A stretch of DNA of 64,000 nt, taken from an uncultured Opitutales bacterium. GTDB lineage: Bacteria; Verrucomicrobiota; Verrucomicrobiia; Opitutales; Intestinicryptomonadaceae. Below the pieces are notes generated by a model, which was given only the letters and a program-made list of their open reading frames with translations, was not told where the DNA came from and did not search any database. Each line of letters opens with the position of its first letter. Position 1 is the first letter of the stretch. A program made the translations under genes and the position numbers. Positions 63,432 through 64,000 of this stretch are shown piece by piece. The stretch is from contig CALXLM010000026.1 in the NCBI GenBank assembly GCA_944389195.1, positions 1-64,000 on the forward strand, read 5' to 3'.

Positions 63432-64000
63432 ATGATGTCCGTATTATATAAAAATTTAATCTTAATCGGAATAATTGCGTTTGCGGCAACAAGCTCTGTT
63501 TTTGCCGGATCGGTCAAACCGAATACGCTTCTCGTCTGGCCGGACGGCAAAATGCCGGGTACCGCCGCAGAAAGCGACAAATGGAGGGGAACGTCGGTAT
63601 CGGCGGTAAAAAATCCGACGCTGGAGCTCTATAAGATAAACTCCGATGCCCCCACCCCCCTTGTAATCATATGTCCCGGAGGCGGATATAGCGGCCTCGC
63701 ATACGACCACGAGGGTAAACAGGTGGCGGAATGGATAAACAAGTTGGGAATGTCGGCGGCCATACTGAAATACCGCGTGCCGCGCAACCCGGAAGGCGCC
63801 CTTATGGACATACAAAGAGCCATAAGGCTTGCGCGGGCAAACGCTAAGCAATGGAACGCAAAGCCCGATAAAATTGCGGTTATAGGTTTTTCAGCCGGCG
63901 CTAACCTTTGCGCGCGGGCCTCCACAAACTTTTTAAAATCCTCTTATGAAAACGTCGACGAAGCCGATTCGCAATCGGCGCGCCCCAACCTCACCTGCCT
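63432..64000 (+). CDS. Exported alpha/beta-hydrolase (esterase), 3' end missing
   Basis: The frame starts ATG ATG TCC and stays open to the right edge (189 codons). The signal peptide is about MMSVLYKNLILIGIIAFAATSSVFA. The mature part shows the esterase pattern: an oxyanion-type CPGGGYSGLAYDHEG segment and the nucleophile elbow GFSAGANL (GxSxG). This resembles acetylxylan-esterase-like and BD-FAE-type carbohydrate esterases. The catalytic Asp and His lie beyond the window. It may begin another block of polysaccharide-active genes. Confidence 0.8.
   Translation, partial: MMSVLYKNLILIGIIAFAATSSVFAGSVKPNTLLVWPDGKMPGTAAESDKWRGTSVSAVKNPTLELYKINSDAPTPLVIICPGGGYSGLAYDHEGKQVAEWINKLGMSAAILKYRVPRNPEGALMDIQRAIRLARANAKQWNAKPDKIAVIGFSAGANLCARASTNFLKSSYENVDEADSQSARPNLTC

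Overview
This 64 kb window looks like a chromosomal segment of a Verrucomicrobiota bacterium, most likely Opitutae-like, from a carbohydrate-rich and possibly gut habitat. That placement is inference. It rests on a PEP-CTERM protein ending in VPEP, a hydrophobic stretch and RRRK; three exported Gfo/Idh/MocA oxidoreductases with RR signal sequences; several secreted glycan-active enzymes; an arginine decarboxylase/antiporter pair that closely resembles chlamydial AaxB/AaxC; and patchy use of Shine-Dalgarno (SD) sites. I saw no transposase, integrase, phage gene or CRISPR array, and base composition looks even.

Layout. 1-4.4 kb (minus): uvsE, a lipocalin and a TIGR01777 epimerase overlap one another and are followed by an exported clan GH-D glycosidase cut by the left edge. 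4.4-10.3 kb (plus): class II fructose-bisphosphate aldolase, ClpB, and a sialidase-like exported protein. 10.3-14.4 kb (minus): cutA, a CNNM/CBS membrane protein, agmatine deiminase, two small proteins and rlmN form a tight run. 14.5-22.4 kb: a first Gfo/Idh/MocA protein, two large lipoproteins, the PEP-CTERM protein, a LOG-family protein and hemW. 23-27.6 kb (minus): coaX, a TPR protein, a helix-hairpin-helix protein, thiG and thiH form one cluster, with a small lipoprotein gene upstream. 27.8-35.7 kb (plus): a compact five-gene type II secretion/type IV pilus-like operon holds the secretin, a proline-rich GspC/PilP-like protein, GspE, GspF and a membrane-anchored helical-repeat protein. No pseudopilin, GspL/M or peptidase gene is present.

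35.8-41.7 kb: cysE, a lipoprotein, aaxB-aaxC (arginine-to-agmatine decarboxylation plus exchange, an acid-resistance or arginine-consuming module), and a threonyl-tRNA synthetase without a TGS domain. 41.8-45.1 kb (minus): DUF1015, a GH20-like protein without an evident catalytic Asp-Glu pair, and a GNAT acetyltransferase, each separated by 2 bp. 45-49.2 kb: an AsmA-like protein and two tandem Gfo/Idh/MocA paralogues showing signs of recent sequence exchange. 49.4-52.6 kb: a small putative protein with its own terminator, and a large exported TIM-barrel glycosidase. 52.9-60.4 kb (plus): leuB, alaS, smc. 60.5-63.3 kb (minus): thyA-folA-zinc peptidase, then tRNA-Lys(CUU)-rpsU. 63.4 kb to the end: an exported alpha/beta-hydrolase cut by the right edge.

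The most interesting loci are the chlamydial-type Aax pair with a possible leader hairpin switch, the minimal secretion operon, the DUF1015/GH20-like/GNAT operon, and the three Gfo paralogues, one of which has Gln in place of Glu in the EKP motif. I found nothing I could call a wholly new defence or mobile system.
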